A DNA stretch of 64,000 bases from Typha latifolia. Its lineage: Eukaryota > Streptophyta > Magnoliopsida > Poales > Typhaceae. Made by a program: the position numbers and the translations under genes. The notes below the pieces were generated by a model, which worked only from the letters and a program-made list of their open reading frames with translations, made no database searches and had not been told where the DNA came from. The stretch covers positions 5,084,001-5,148,000 of the forward strand of contig CM034106.1 in assembly GCA_019914945.1 (NCBI GenBank), given 5' to 3'. The first letter of the stretch is position 1; each line of letters starts with the position of its first letter. Below, piece after piece: positions 1-9,779 of the stretch.

Positions 1-944
1 ACTCGAAGGAGAAGGCCACAATCTTCCAACCACGACAGCACCAGCCTCTGACAGCCTCATAAAGACCTTGTGGGCTAATGCTTTTCTCACCCCAATGGTC
101 GAAAGCTCCCTGCCATGGCTACGACAAAATGAAGAAGAAGGAGATGAAGATTTAGTTTTTGTCAACCTCAGCCTTCCACAGCAGTCAACCGTTGCCACCC
201 CAAGAGGGGCCTCACTAGCAACTATTTTAGTATTCCGGATGGCCAAAGGCTCCTTGCCATGGCTGCAACGGGACAGAGAAGGACCTGAAGATTTTATTTT
301 TTGGGCCAACTTCGGCCTTCCATCGCCGCCGACTACTGCCACACCATCGAGAAACCTACTTAAGCAACTACTGGAGGTGGTCACTACTCAGCCAAGGCTG
401 CCACGTGCTAAGGCAACTCCTATGGCAATGGCTGATGGAGATGGAACTAAGAGAGAAAGATTAGGGATTTCAAATTTTTTTGAAGACTCTAAGTGGTTAG
501 AATTTCAAGAAGGCTACATTGTTGGGCTTGACCAGGTGGAATTGCTAGACATTAGTTGGGTTGGACCTAAGAGCCAAAGGGGTCAAGTCAAGTGGGAGTC
601 ATCTCTGGACTTCGGGACTCGGTTAAGTCAAATAAGGGACATGATCGAAACCCTCTACTTGACTTAAGACGAGTTTGCTTATACCGGATACATTTGACTC
701 GGATCCTAATCCATGGAGTGGGCAGAATGATTATGAGCACAACCAACAATCAGTTGGGCTAGCTGAACCTAACTTGAGTCACTGGGAGAACCTAATCTGG
801 ATCCACCAACTGCATCTAACTCGACCTCCCGAGCGCAATCGGATGCACCAGATTTCTATTACTGAACTGACATCGAGTCAATTGGTTCGACCACCCGAGA
901 CCAAGTGGACTCAATGTAGATGGACCCGAATTTCACCTTGGACT
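1..944 (+). other. Unrecognised repeat sequence with two-unit internal protein repeat
   Basis: An open frame runs from 68 to 667 (199 codons) and continues in another frame from 675. I do not recognise the product. The predicted peptide contains two related units of roughly 55 residues. Each starts with a motif like (S/G)SLPWL, followed by an acidic stretch and (D/E)D(L/F)(V/I)F, then a Pro/Thr-rich tail ending ATP. The stretch lies directly upstream of a Gypsy integrase tail but does not read as reverse transcriptase, RNase H or integrase core, so the element is rearranged or has picked up foreign sequence. It may be non-coding. No promoter or splice structure was recognised. Confidence 0.3.
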
Positions 945-1594
945 AGTTGGAATACAAGTATCCAAGCTCAACTGAGGATGAACCCTTTGGAGGCGGTTTA
1001 TGGGCGCACTCCCTTTGTCTTGCGTGCCTATGATAAACTCGCGGCGGCGGATAGGACCGAGCTTGACTTGGAGCTGGCTGATCGAGATGAAACATTGAGA
1101 TGGCTCAAGACTCACCTAGCCACAGCCCAAAACCGTATGAAGCAAACTCATGACAAAGGCCGACGTGAGCGAGAATTTGAGGTGGATCAATTGGTGTTCG
1201 TTCGAGCTCAACCGTATCGGCAATCCACATTGAGACCGATTTTGAACCCAAAGTTGGGTTACAAGTACTACGGTCCGTACCGAGTGCTACAATGAATCGG
1301 TCCAGTAGCTTACCGATTGGACCTACCTGAAGGAACCAGGATACATCCGGTCTTCCATGTATCAGCATTGAAGACCCAGATCGGGCCTAACCATGTGGTG
1401 GGTTCGGCCTTACCCGAACTAATGGAGGAAGATGGCCCCACTTAACCGGTTCGAGTATTAGGCCGCAGGAGAAGACGCCATGGGACCAGATTAGAGACTG
1501 AAGTGCTAATTGAGTGGCTGGGCAAACCTACTGACAAGTCTACCTAGGAGCTAGAGTTAGATATTATGGATCGCTTTCCAAACTTCAAACCTTG
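945..1594 (+). pseudogene. Ty3/Gypsy chromovirus integrase C-terminus and chromodomain remnant
   Basis: The frame opens with the end of an integrase (WNTS, then EAVYGRTPF). It continues through a helical KQTHDKGRRERE-type segment, DQLVFVRAQPYRQ and YYGPYRVLQ, past an in-frame TGA at 1293, into [11 protein letters not shown] and [11 protein letters not shown] chromodomain-like tail follows with VLGRR, VLIEWLG and FPNFKP. This order (integrase C-terminus, linker, chromodomain) is typical of Tekay/Del-like plant chromoviruses. Four in-frame stops interrupt it (about 1293, 1442, 1543 and 1592). Three look like C-to-T or G-to-A changes of CGA, CAA and TGG codons, the pattern expected from long-term cytosine methylation. 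It is the 3' end of pol, followed directly by an LTR. Confidence 0.85.
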
Positions 1595-1622
1595 AGGACA
1601 AGGTTGTGGAAGCATGGTGGAT

Positions 1623-2506
1623 TGATACGATTCGGACTTCACCGACGTCGTCTCGAGCATGGATTCACTTTAGGAGAGTTTTTGCTTCATGTTTTAGTGT
1701 TTAATTTCCATTAAAATAAGTTTTCTGTAAGTCGCGTTCGAACGTGGGTGGAGTGAGTTCGAACGCGGTTTGTGAACGGGGTTGTGAACGTGGTGAGGAG
1801 AATGTACTGTGCGTTCGAACGCACTATGAACGCCTGCATCGCGTTCGCAAATACCGACAGGCGCGTTCGATCACGCGTTCGAACGCCTGCATCGCGTTCG
1901 CAAATCCAAAAGAGCTAATTCGGTGCGTTCGAACGCGGTCAGGCGAGTTCGAACGCTGTCGGCGAAAATTGTGTTTTAGGGTTAATGTGAGTTGTTGGTT
2001 AGCCTATAAAAGGATGTGTAGGGCAACCAAAATTATTATTGATTATTGAGATTGAGTTTTGCCTTGCCTCCTTCGTCTTCTTCGCTCCCGTTCTCTCAAT
2101 CCCCGGCGACGCCGCTTCTAACCTCCCTCGTCCGTCTAATCACCATAGTCCCTTAGGGGTGGCCCTCTTCTCCCCCTTCGTCCAATCTATCCAACACTTG
2201 CCCTAATCCTTCCATCAACCACAACCGTTCCACCATCAATTTTCACCGGTGCCACCACATTAACGCCGGTCCACCACCATCCACCATTACCCAGGATCTC
2301 GTGCCTCCATCCACGAATCCAAAATAAAGCAACCTGACGTTCGTCCACTAAACGAACGATATCTTGAGATCCCCAATTCCGATTCGCCTATAACTAGATT
2401 TGTTGGAAAGCTCTTTTATGAGGCTACAACATATCAAAATCTCACGTCGATCCGACGACAGTATATTTTGGGATCTAATTTCAAAGTTCCGTGCCAGATC
2501 ATATCA
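1623..2506 (+). repeat. LTR of palindrome-rich Gypsy family (family T, copy L1)
   Basis: The element begins TGATACGATTCGG and ends with the near-inverse CCAGATCATATCA. It follows a chromovirus tail and precedes a primer-binding site, so both LTR borders are supported. The U3 part (about 1730-1970) contains six copies of TTCGAA, mostly inside GCGTTCGAACGC, a perfect 12-bp palindrome. A good TATA box (CTATAAAA, 2004-2011) follows, then a CT-rich R/U5 region. The same architecture recurs on the minus strand at 2.5-4.6 kb and on the plus strand at 47.3 and 50.8 kb. Confidence 0.8.
2004..2011 (+). promoter_or_regulatory. TATA box of LTR L1
   Basis: CTATAAAA lies just downstream of the TTCGAA palindrome cluster in the LTR. 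The same position carries CTATTAAG or CTCTATAAAG in the sister LTRs, as expected for a Pol II retrotransposon promoter. Confidence 0.6.
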
Positions 2507-2509
2507 AGC

Positions 2510-2522
2510 TGGTATCAGAGCC
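2510..2522 (+). other. Primer-binding site, initiator-Met tRNA type
   Basis: TGGTATCAGAGCC begins three bases after the LTR end at 2506. It matches the common plant retrotransposon primer-binding site complementary to the 3' end of initiator methionine tRNA. It lies 3' of an LTR that is itself preceded by a pol tail, so this LTR is shared by two internal regions or marks a tandem copy. The following internal region is lost after about 2528. Confidence 0.75.
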
Positions 2523-2528
2523 TTAGCC

Positions 2529-3100
2529 TCAAAGAGAAGATCGTATCAAAGATCCCAAAGAAGAGGGAAGACTCGATAGACGAGGGAAATTAGAAGTTAA
2601 AAGAGACCTTGCCAACGGTAGAAGTGGTAGGTTGGTGAAGAGGGAGAAGGGAGATTAGGGTAGAGAGAATAGAGGAAAGATAGGAGGCAAGAAATCAATA
2701 CTCCAAGAGCATAATGAATTTGGCTATCATCCATACCTTTATAGAGGCTAGCCAACAAGCCCTAATAATAATAATTAACCCTAATCCTAATGGAATCCTG
2801 TCGATCGCGTTCGAACGTGCCCGATCGCGTTTGAACGCGCCCGATCGCGTTCGAACGCACAAAAGGCGTTCTTTGTATGTGCGAACGTGATGCAAGCGTT
2901 CGAATGCGACGTTCGAACCTGCCCGACCGTATTTGAACGCACATTTTACATTCTCTATTTTTGTGAACCTACCTGATGCAGGCGTTCGCAAGGGCATTTG
3001 AACGCGACCCCTTCCGCGTTCGAATGCAACCTACATAAGTTTTATTTGAATAAAAATAAACAACTAATGCAATAAGAAAAGACCCTAACTAAATATATCA
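2529..3100 (-). repeat. Family T LTR fragment, minus strand (copy m1)
   Basis: Read on the minus strand it starts at 3100 with TGATATATTTAG, the family T start. It passes through a TTCGAA palindrome cluster (about 2810-3030) and a TATA-like CTATAAAGG, then into the CT-rich R region with CTACCCTAATCTCCC and CCTCCCTCGTC. It stops near 2529, where the plus-strand copy L1 with its primer-binding site abuts. Two of the small open frames here are products of the palindromic sequence, not genes. Confidence 0.7.
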
Positions 3101-3263
3101 CAAACGCGCATTTCACGTTCTCTATTTTTGCGAACCTAATGCAGGCATTCACAAAGCCATTCGAACACGCCCCCAACCGTGTTAGAGCACGACCTACATA
3201 AAATTTATTATAATGAAAATAAATAATTAATACAATAAGAAGAGACTCTAGTTAAGTATATCG
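3101..3263 (-). repeat. Family T LTR 5' fragment, minus strand (copy m2)
   Basis: On the minus strand it begins near 3263 with GATATACTTAAC and runs into the U3 with degenerate TTCGAA motifs. It is cut at 3101 exactly where copy m1 starts with its own LTR terminus. The geometry suggests m1 inserted into m2. Confidence 0.6.
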
Positions 3264-3511
3264 GTGGAGATGATGGGTGATGGTGATGATGGTGATAAAG
3301 GTGGTGATAATGGTGATGGATTTGGTGGCACGTGGTGTTGAAGGGATAAGAATGAGGGGGGAAGAAGTTGATCATGATCCTAATGAGGAGGGAGGACTCG
3401 ATAGTCGAGGGGGATTGGAGGTAACCAGCGACAAAATGACACACGGCTAGGGCTTGAACGAGGAGGGAGAAGAGAAGAGTTAGGGTAGAAAAGGAAGGGA
3501 AGAAAATTCAA
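3264..3511 (-). repeat. Family T LTR mid-portion, minus strand (copy m4, left piece)
   Basis: Reverse complement matches the central R/U5 part of the other family T LTRs (TTTTCTACCCTAACTC, CCTCGACTATCGAGTCC, then a TCATCACC-rich stretch). It ends abruptly at 3264, where copy m2 begins, and at 3511, where the complete copy m3 begins. It is therefore the host of m3, continuing at 4320. Confidence 0.6.
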
Positions 3512-4319
3512 TGATAGGGCCTACAAAATGATTCTTTAAGATCTAGATTGATTGTAGAAAACAGTTCGTGCAACTGAGGAAAACTATTCACCAAATATTC
3601 TTTCATAGTCAAAAAATTATGAAATTAAGTAGGATCAATCCGTAACTCTCTGATCTATATTTTTGGTATTTACACCCGCTCGTAGATTTGAAAATTAACT
3701 AAGACAAAATTATGATATAGTGAGGATGAAGGTAGTGGTGACGGGTGGAGTGGATGTTAGGATTATCGAAGATAATGGAGATGAGGGTGGATGGTTGATG
3801 TTGTTTAAGGGATAAAGATGAAGGGGAAGAAGTGGTTGAGATCCCAATGAAGAGGGAGGACTCGATAGACGAGGGAGATTAAAAGTTTGGAGAGACCTTG
3901 CCAACGGTAGAGGTAGTGGTTAGTGAAGAGGGAGAGGGGAGATTAGGGTAAAGAGACTAGACAGATGATAGATAAGGCAAGAAACTAATATTCATTAAGC
4001 ATAATGATTTTGGCTTCCATCCACATCTTTATAGAGGCTAACCAACAAGCCAAAATAATAATTATTAACCCTAATTCTAGTGGATTCCTGCCGATTGCAT
4101 TCAAACTCACCCGACAGCGTTTGAACGCACAAAAAACATCCACTATCGATGCGACCCTGATAGAGGCGTTCGAATATGCCCGATCGTGTTTGAACGCACA
4201 TTTCGCGTTCTTTATTTCTGTGAATCTGATGCAGGCGTTCAAACGCGACCTATAGAAAATTTATTTTAATGAAAATAAATAACTAATGCAATAAGAAAAG
4301 ACTCTAACAATGTGTATCA
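3512..4319 (-). repeat. Complete solo LTR of family T, minus strand (copy m3)
   Basis: On the minus strand it starts TGATACACATTG at 4319 and ends GGGCC-type sequence finishing CCTATCA at 3512. The length of 808 bp is close to the 815 bp of the plus-strand LTR at 47.3 kb. It has the TTCGAA/GCGTTTGAACGC cluster (about 4090-4260), the TATA-like CTATAAAG and a U5 containing GAATATTTGGTGAATA, all in family order. I could not find a clear 5-bp target duplication, possibly because the flanking LTR lost bases at the junction. Confidence 0.75.
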
Positions 4320-4643
4320 TGATCCCTTAGGTTGCCATCCACATCTTAAGGAGCTAATCTAACCAACCAAACTAATAAGTAATAATCTTAGAAATAGTGT
4401 ATTCTCGCTGGGCACGTTCGAACAGGGTTGAGCGTGTTCGAACGCGTAATTCATATTCTCTATCATTACGAGCGTATGTAGGCATTCGCACCCATGTGTT
4501 CAAATAAGGTCGAGCGCATTCGAACGCACAATTTGCATTCTTTATCGATGCAAATGTATGCATGTATTCGTAAGGTACATCCAGAATTCTTATTTTCTAA
4601 AGAAAATAACTAAAACAAAATAAGAAATAGGCCCGACCCATAG
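4320..4643 (-). repeat. Family T LTR U3 portion, minus strand (copy m4, right piece)
   Basis: Reverse complement resumes the family T LTR just upstream of the point where 3264-3511 stopped: a TATA-region GATGTGGATGGC, then a palindrome cluster with GCGTTCGAACAC-like units (4410-4560), then the A/T-rich LTR start. The LTR start is interrupted at 4644 by the family S solo LTR. It resumes at 7673-7685, where GGATATAACCTATG on the minus strand completes the terminus. Confidence 0.6.
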
Positions 4644-4664
4644 TGTAACAACCCAATCCCCCCC

Positions 4665-4700
<36 letters not shown>

Positions 4701-7672
4701 AGTTACATGGCACGACGTGACCAGCCATAGTGTAGCCGGCCTCATGCCATGCAATGGCAGGAGGGGAGCGTGCCACGCCCCCCTTGCGTCGCTGCAGCCA
4801 CCGCCAAGACCCCCCCCCCCACCGCCTCTCTTTCTCCCACTCTTTCTTTTTCGGTCTTTCTCTCTCTCTCCTCCTCCCTTCAAACTCTCTCTCTCTCTCT
4901 TTCTCTCTCTCAAACTTTCTCTCTCTTTTTCCTCGTGCTGCCGCCGGCCTGCCACCACCGGGGTAAGTTTTCCACTTTCCCTCTCCCTCCCCCTCTCTCT
5001 CTCTCTTTCTCTCTCTATCTAGCTCTTTTTCTCTTGCCTTGGGCTCGGGCTCGTCAGAGTCGAACCGCCGGCGAGAGGCCGGCCACTGGATGGCCACCAG
5101 CGGCCGGTGCCCTCCCCGCCGGCCCAAGTCCGCAACCCACTCACTCACATCCTCTCTTTCTTCTCTTCCTCTCCTCCTCTTCTTCTTCTTCTTCTTCTTC
5201 TTCTTCCTTCTTTCTTTCTTTCTTTCTTTCTTTCTTTTTCTCTTTCTTCCTCAGCTCCTTCTCTTTCTTTCTGCACAGTGCTAGGCTTGGCCCAGCACTG
5301 ATGGCAGATTTAATTAATTTATTAATTATTTATTTTATTTATGTTATTTATTTAGGTATTTTTCTTCTTAATTAATGCAAATAGATTATTTAGACATTAA
5401 CTATTTTAATAATATTATATATTCTTCAATATAATTATTATTAATTATAATTTGTATAGCTAATGATTAATTAGGTATAAATATAGGTAATACTTATATT
5501 TATTATTTATATCCCTATTAGAGTAATATATAAATATGTAAATTATAATTATCAAATTTATATACTATTATTCTTATGAGATACATTTTAAATAAATCTA
5601 ATAATCTATTATACATTATTATTTTGTAACAAATAAAATACTAGGCTTATGTTTTTATTTATTATTTTATAAAGTAGTGATTATATAGTTCTAATTAATC
5701 AAGATATAATTATAATTAGTTTTTTTTATCTATATTTATAGTTTTATTTTTAAAATCTAGCTAGTTATAAAGATAAGTAGAAATTCTAAAACCTACTAAA
5801 TCATCTTATATTACATGAACGGATTTTAATTAGATGAACGGCTAACTTCATGCTACTTAAATATTTTCAGACCTCGAACCCCCTTATTTGAGACCCCGTG
5901 GATCTTACTAGCGATGAGTTGTCATTCGGTTGATTGGCGGATACGAGGGATACGTGGTTTGCGTCTTCTGATCAAGGGTGAGTAGTCTTATCCCTTAGAC
6001 GTCTTTCTCAAATTAAGTTATATTATATATTTATGAACATGCATGTTTTGGCCTCCAGCATGATTATATGATTTTATCTAGAGATGATTACAGTCGAGCA
6101 TATTTTATCATATATTCAATTATGCTAATTTGGGATATGAGTACATTGGTGATATATATAGAGATGATTAGAGATGATTCTATTGTTATGATTATTTACC
6201 GAGTTGATTTGTACCATGAGTATGCATGTAATAGATTAGCATGAGTATACATGTGTTGACAATACAGTTGGAGATTATATTGCATCATTTTCTCTTGATT
6301 CCTATGCTACCTAAATTCCTGTTATTCATTGACTTGTTATCGTACTGGATATATGCATCTGATCTGTCATTTAGAAGGAAAGCATGAAATGTGATTGATA
6401 GGATAATTGATAGAAAGCGTGAGGATACCCGAGTGGACGCGAGGGTTAAGGCATGCCTAGAGATGATTGATTGCTCGACATAGTAGTGATCCTGTTGGCC
6501 TTACATCTAAGGTCGTTAGTTTGTGTGCGCTGCAGACATTCGGACACATGCCGTTTGCTAGGGCATACGTGGCGAGTTATCCTCACGATGGATGGATGTT
6601 GATACCCTAGCGGGTGGCAGGGTATGGTTATATTAGAGATACTCTCGCGAGTGGCAGAGTATGCTCTGAACCTTTGGACATGATGTTGAGACTGAGTACC
6701 GGGTATTGACTATGCAGAGTGGTATAGTATGATGATATTATACCGAGATGTCAGTGATGATCGTGATGTTGAGAAATGCATATGATTTCATTATTATCTA
6801 ACATACCTGATTATTGAGTGGTCAATATACATCACATATGATTGCATTTGATATCATAGCATTATCATGGTCGGCATGTATCATATATCATATTTGAGAG
6901 AGAGTTATGATGATCATATGACGTGGTGACCTGTTTATTCATTGTCGAGGATTATGTATTCTTATCAGTTATGACATGTTATCTATATTTAATTTATGTA
7001 TTATTGAGGACACATTTATTTATTCATTCATGACATGATACTCTTTCTGGTCCATATTATCCAATACTTGATTTACTCTCTATTTGACATCATTGATTCG
7101 GGGTAAAGTCTATTCACTGAGCCTTTTGCTCATGACTCTCTTTATTTATTTTCTAACCCCTCAGATTTGTGGTACGTGATAGCGACCTGAGATATCTTGA
7201 GAAGATATTTTAGAGTGATGATGAGGTGAGCTATTGATGCGAGACGATATAGAAGATAGTTTAACCAGACATTGAGTTGTATCGTTGTTTGTTATATTTG
7301 TACCTTATTATATCAGATGATGATTTGTGTAGTATATATCAGATTTTATAGCAATCGTGTATCAGCTGTTTAGTTGTATCTTGATGGTTTGTTATGGCCT
7401 GTGTGGGTCCTACCAAATTATATAGTAGTCTAGTGTATATTATTATGGACGTGGATATTCATATGTTAACAGATTTATTTGGTTGATAGTATGATTTATT
7501 TGGCGATAGATTATGTGATCATGGATATGTTAGCAGGTGTTATTTGATGATGTCATGATTGTATGTGCACATGCGTGTATCTATGCGTGATGGGCCCCGC
7601 CCGATCTGTCGCGTGCGCGTGCCGTGCGGGCGTGTGTGCATGCACGTGCCCGTGCCAGGCGGAGGCGTTACA
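4644..7672 (+). mobile_element. Solo LTR, family S, with CATAG target duplication
   Basis: A 3029-bp unit starts TGTAACAACCC and ends GGAGGCGTTACA, giving inverted termini TGTAAC/GTTACA with the canonical TG...CA ends. The five bases CATAG occur immediately before 4644 (4639-4643) and immediately after 7672 (7673-7677), as expected for integrase-mediated insertion. No gag or pol frame exists inside, so this is a solo LTR left by LTR-LTR recombination. The 5' part holds poly(A), CT and TTC tracts. The 3' part contains a motif with TTCACTGAGCCTTTTGCTC like other plant Gypsy LTRs. It landed in the U3 start of family T copy m4. Orientation is inferred from the older copy at 7686-8330. Confidence 0.8.
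4663..5242 (+). repeat. Low-complexity poly(A), (CT)n, (TTC)n and (TTTC)n tracts
   Basis: A run of about 30 A lies at 4665-4697. CT-rich simple sequence runs from about 4830 to 5030. TTC and TTTC repeats lie at about 5175-5240. The longest open frames of the area (both strands, up to about 200 codons of Ser/Leu/Phe or Arg/Glu) come only from these repeats. All are internal to the family S solo LTR. Confidence 0.85.
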
Positions 7673-7685
7673 CATAGGTTATATC

Positions 7686-8330
7686 CATGTATGAAATAAC
7701 TTAGTGTGATCCAAATCACATCATCAGCATGTATCATATGTAGCATATTTACGAGAGTTATGATACATAATTTTATTTATATATTATTGAGGATACATTC
7801 ATATACTCATTCATAATATGATGCTCCTTTCTATTTCATATTATTCAGTATATGATTTACTTTTTATTTGGCGTCACTGATTCGAGGTAAGGTCTATTTA
7901 CTGAGCTTTTAGCTCATGACTCTTTTTATTTCTTTTCTAACCCCCTTAGATATGTGGTACATGATAACGACTTAGAATATCCTAAGAAGATATATAGACA
8001 TAAGACGGTATAAAAGATAGTTTATCTAAATACTAAGTTGTACTATTATTTGATATTTGTACTCCATTGTATTAGATGATAAATTATATAATATATATCA
8101 GATTATATTATACTTGTGTATTAGTGGTTTTAGTTATATCATGATGATTTATTATGACTTGTGTGGCCCCTGCCAGATTATGTAGTTGTCTAGTATGATT
8201 GATTTAGATTTAGATATGAATATATTAATAAGTTTAACTTGATGATATCATAATTTATTTTTTGATAGATTATGTGAGCCCAAGGGTGTATCAGTCTGTG
8301 GCGACCCCACTCATCTTGTCATACGCGTCG
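7686..8330 (+). repeat. Older family S LTR fragment
   Basis: This stretch aligns with about 6860-7500 of the neighbouring solo LTR, in the same order. Shared blocks include GCATGTATCATAT, TATTATTGAGGA, GATTCGAGGTAAGGTCTATT, GCTCATGACTCTTTTTATT, GTGGTACATGATA and GATAGATTATGTGA. It is clearly diverged, so it is an older insertion of the same family. It ends near 8330. Confidence 0.7.
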
Positions 8331-9032
8331 TGAGTTATGGTTCTAATGGCTCTAGTTTTACCTAAATCGGAGGTCGGGATGAAAAGTTAAAAATAAAACA
8401 GTGGAGATAGATCATAATAAGCCAAAATGGTAAATATCCGACGTTGCGGCAGTCGTCGGAGGATAAGGGATGGCCAAGGGTGGTGGTGGACGGCCGTAGA
8501 GTAGGGTGGTTGCTGGAGGAAGGTGGTGGCTAGGGTTTGGAAGTTTTGAATGTTCTACGGCTATGATCTACTCCTAGAAAAATAAAGACGATCTAATATG
8601 TACGATAAAACGGTAAATACGATAATAAAAATTAGCTAAACTCAATTAATTCCTCAATACTTAGATGCTTCACAAGGAGCCCAACCCCTCTATATATAGA
8701 GGTAGGTTATAACGAGTCCCATTAGAACTAGCTCTAAAGGCTCACATAACTCGAATTAGAATTGCCTTAAAAGGCTTACATGACTTAGTTGGACTTGCCT
8801 TAAAAACTTTCTTGACTTAACTAGACTTGCCTTAATGACTATCATAATTTATTTCGACTTGCCTTAATAGCTCACATGATTAAACTAAACTTACCTAAAA
8901 AGCTTAAATTATTAAATAATTAAAATATAAATAGACTCGATCAATCTACCTCAATGACTTGTATAATTCTTTGTTTATATAGGATGAATAATTTTGATGG
9001 AAAACAATGAAGATAATTTGACGAGGTGTGTT
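8331..9032. other. Spacer with a palindromic TATA sequence
   Basis: No gene is supported. CCTCTATATATAGAGG at 8687-8702 is a perfect 16-bp palindrome containing TATATATA. It could be a TATA box of an old LTR. A short minisatellite follows (separate entry). Confidence 0.4.
8745..8905 (+). repeat. Minisatellite, about 33-bp unit, five degenerate copies
   Basis: The block (A/G)ACTTGCCTTAA followed by about 20 bp containing ACATGACTTA recurs five times with a spacing of about 31-34 bp. The copies diverge progressively toward 8905. It lies about 1 kb upstream of the ATX start codon. Confidence 0.6.
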
Positions 9033-9609
9033 GCTGCTAGAAAATAGGGGAAGAAAGTATTTATTTTTAAGAACTCTATTTTTAATGTTCAGTTACGAAA
9101 AATAAAATAAAGAATTAACTTCTTTAGCTACAGAAATAACTTTACTTTCTCTTTTGACTTTATCTGAAAAATTAGTCACTTTGCTGAAGTGAATAATTTA
9201 CTCTTTTTTTTGACCTTTTTTAAACCCCTATTCACTTTTGTAAAATAGGAATAAGCTTATTTTAAAATAAGTCTCCTTATTATAATATAGCAATTAAACA
9301 ATTTCCTTATTCTAATTTATACTTTCTAATTTTAAAAACTAATTTAATAATAGCTCATAGTTATTATTTTACCTCTAAACTAGACAATATTTAATTACAT
9401 CTCAGCTACAATAGAGATTATCTCTTCTCTTACTATCTTTTCTCTTAAATACCTATCATCTTAGTCACTTAGCCACAATTTAGTTTTTCTCTCTCATCTA
9501 TCTCTTTTTCTAAATATAGTCATTTTACCTATAATTGAGATTCAATCTTTTTTTGTTGAATTAGTAATTCTATAAAAAAATATATTAAGCTGCACATTTT
9601 TCTAGCAGC
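9033..9609. mobile_element. MITE-like element upstream of ATX gene
   Basis: GCTGCTAGAAAA at 9033-9044 is matched by the exact inverse TTTTCTAGCAGC at 9598-9609, giving 12-bp perfect terminal inverted repeats around 577 bp of AT-rich non-coding sequence. I could not identify a convincing target duplication, so the superfamily is unassigned and the borders may extend slightly. Confidence 0.45.
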
Positions 9610-9779
9610 GTGGGCTTATAATTTTATGTTAGGTTAGCAGTGTCAGTTTATAACACCCTATTACTGCAATGTGTCTTTATTTTCTCTAAAAAAGCTTATT
9701 CTTATAGCTAAGATATTGTTTAGTTTAGATTTATTTATTAGTTACTAGCTTACTGTACCAGGAGGAATAAGCTTTAATT

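Noticed and set aside
1744..2049. Cys/Arg-rich 101-codon frame and similar minus-strand frames at 2695-2997 and 3985-4242
   Set aside because: They are translations of the TTCGAA palindrome clusters of LTR U3 regions.
4590..5375. Several open frames up to about 200 codons on both strands
   Set aside because: They translate poly(A), CT and TTC repeats into Ser/Leu/Phe or Arg/Glu runs inside a solo LTR, with no domain.
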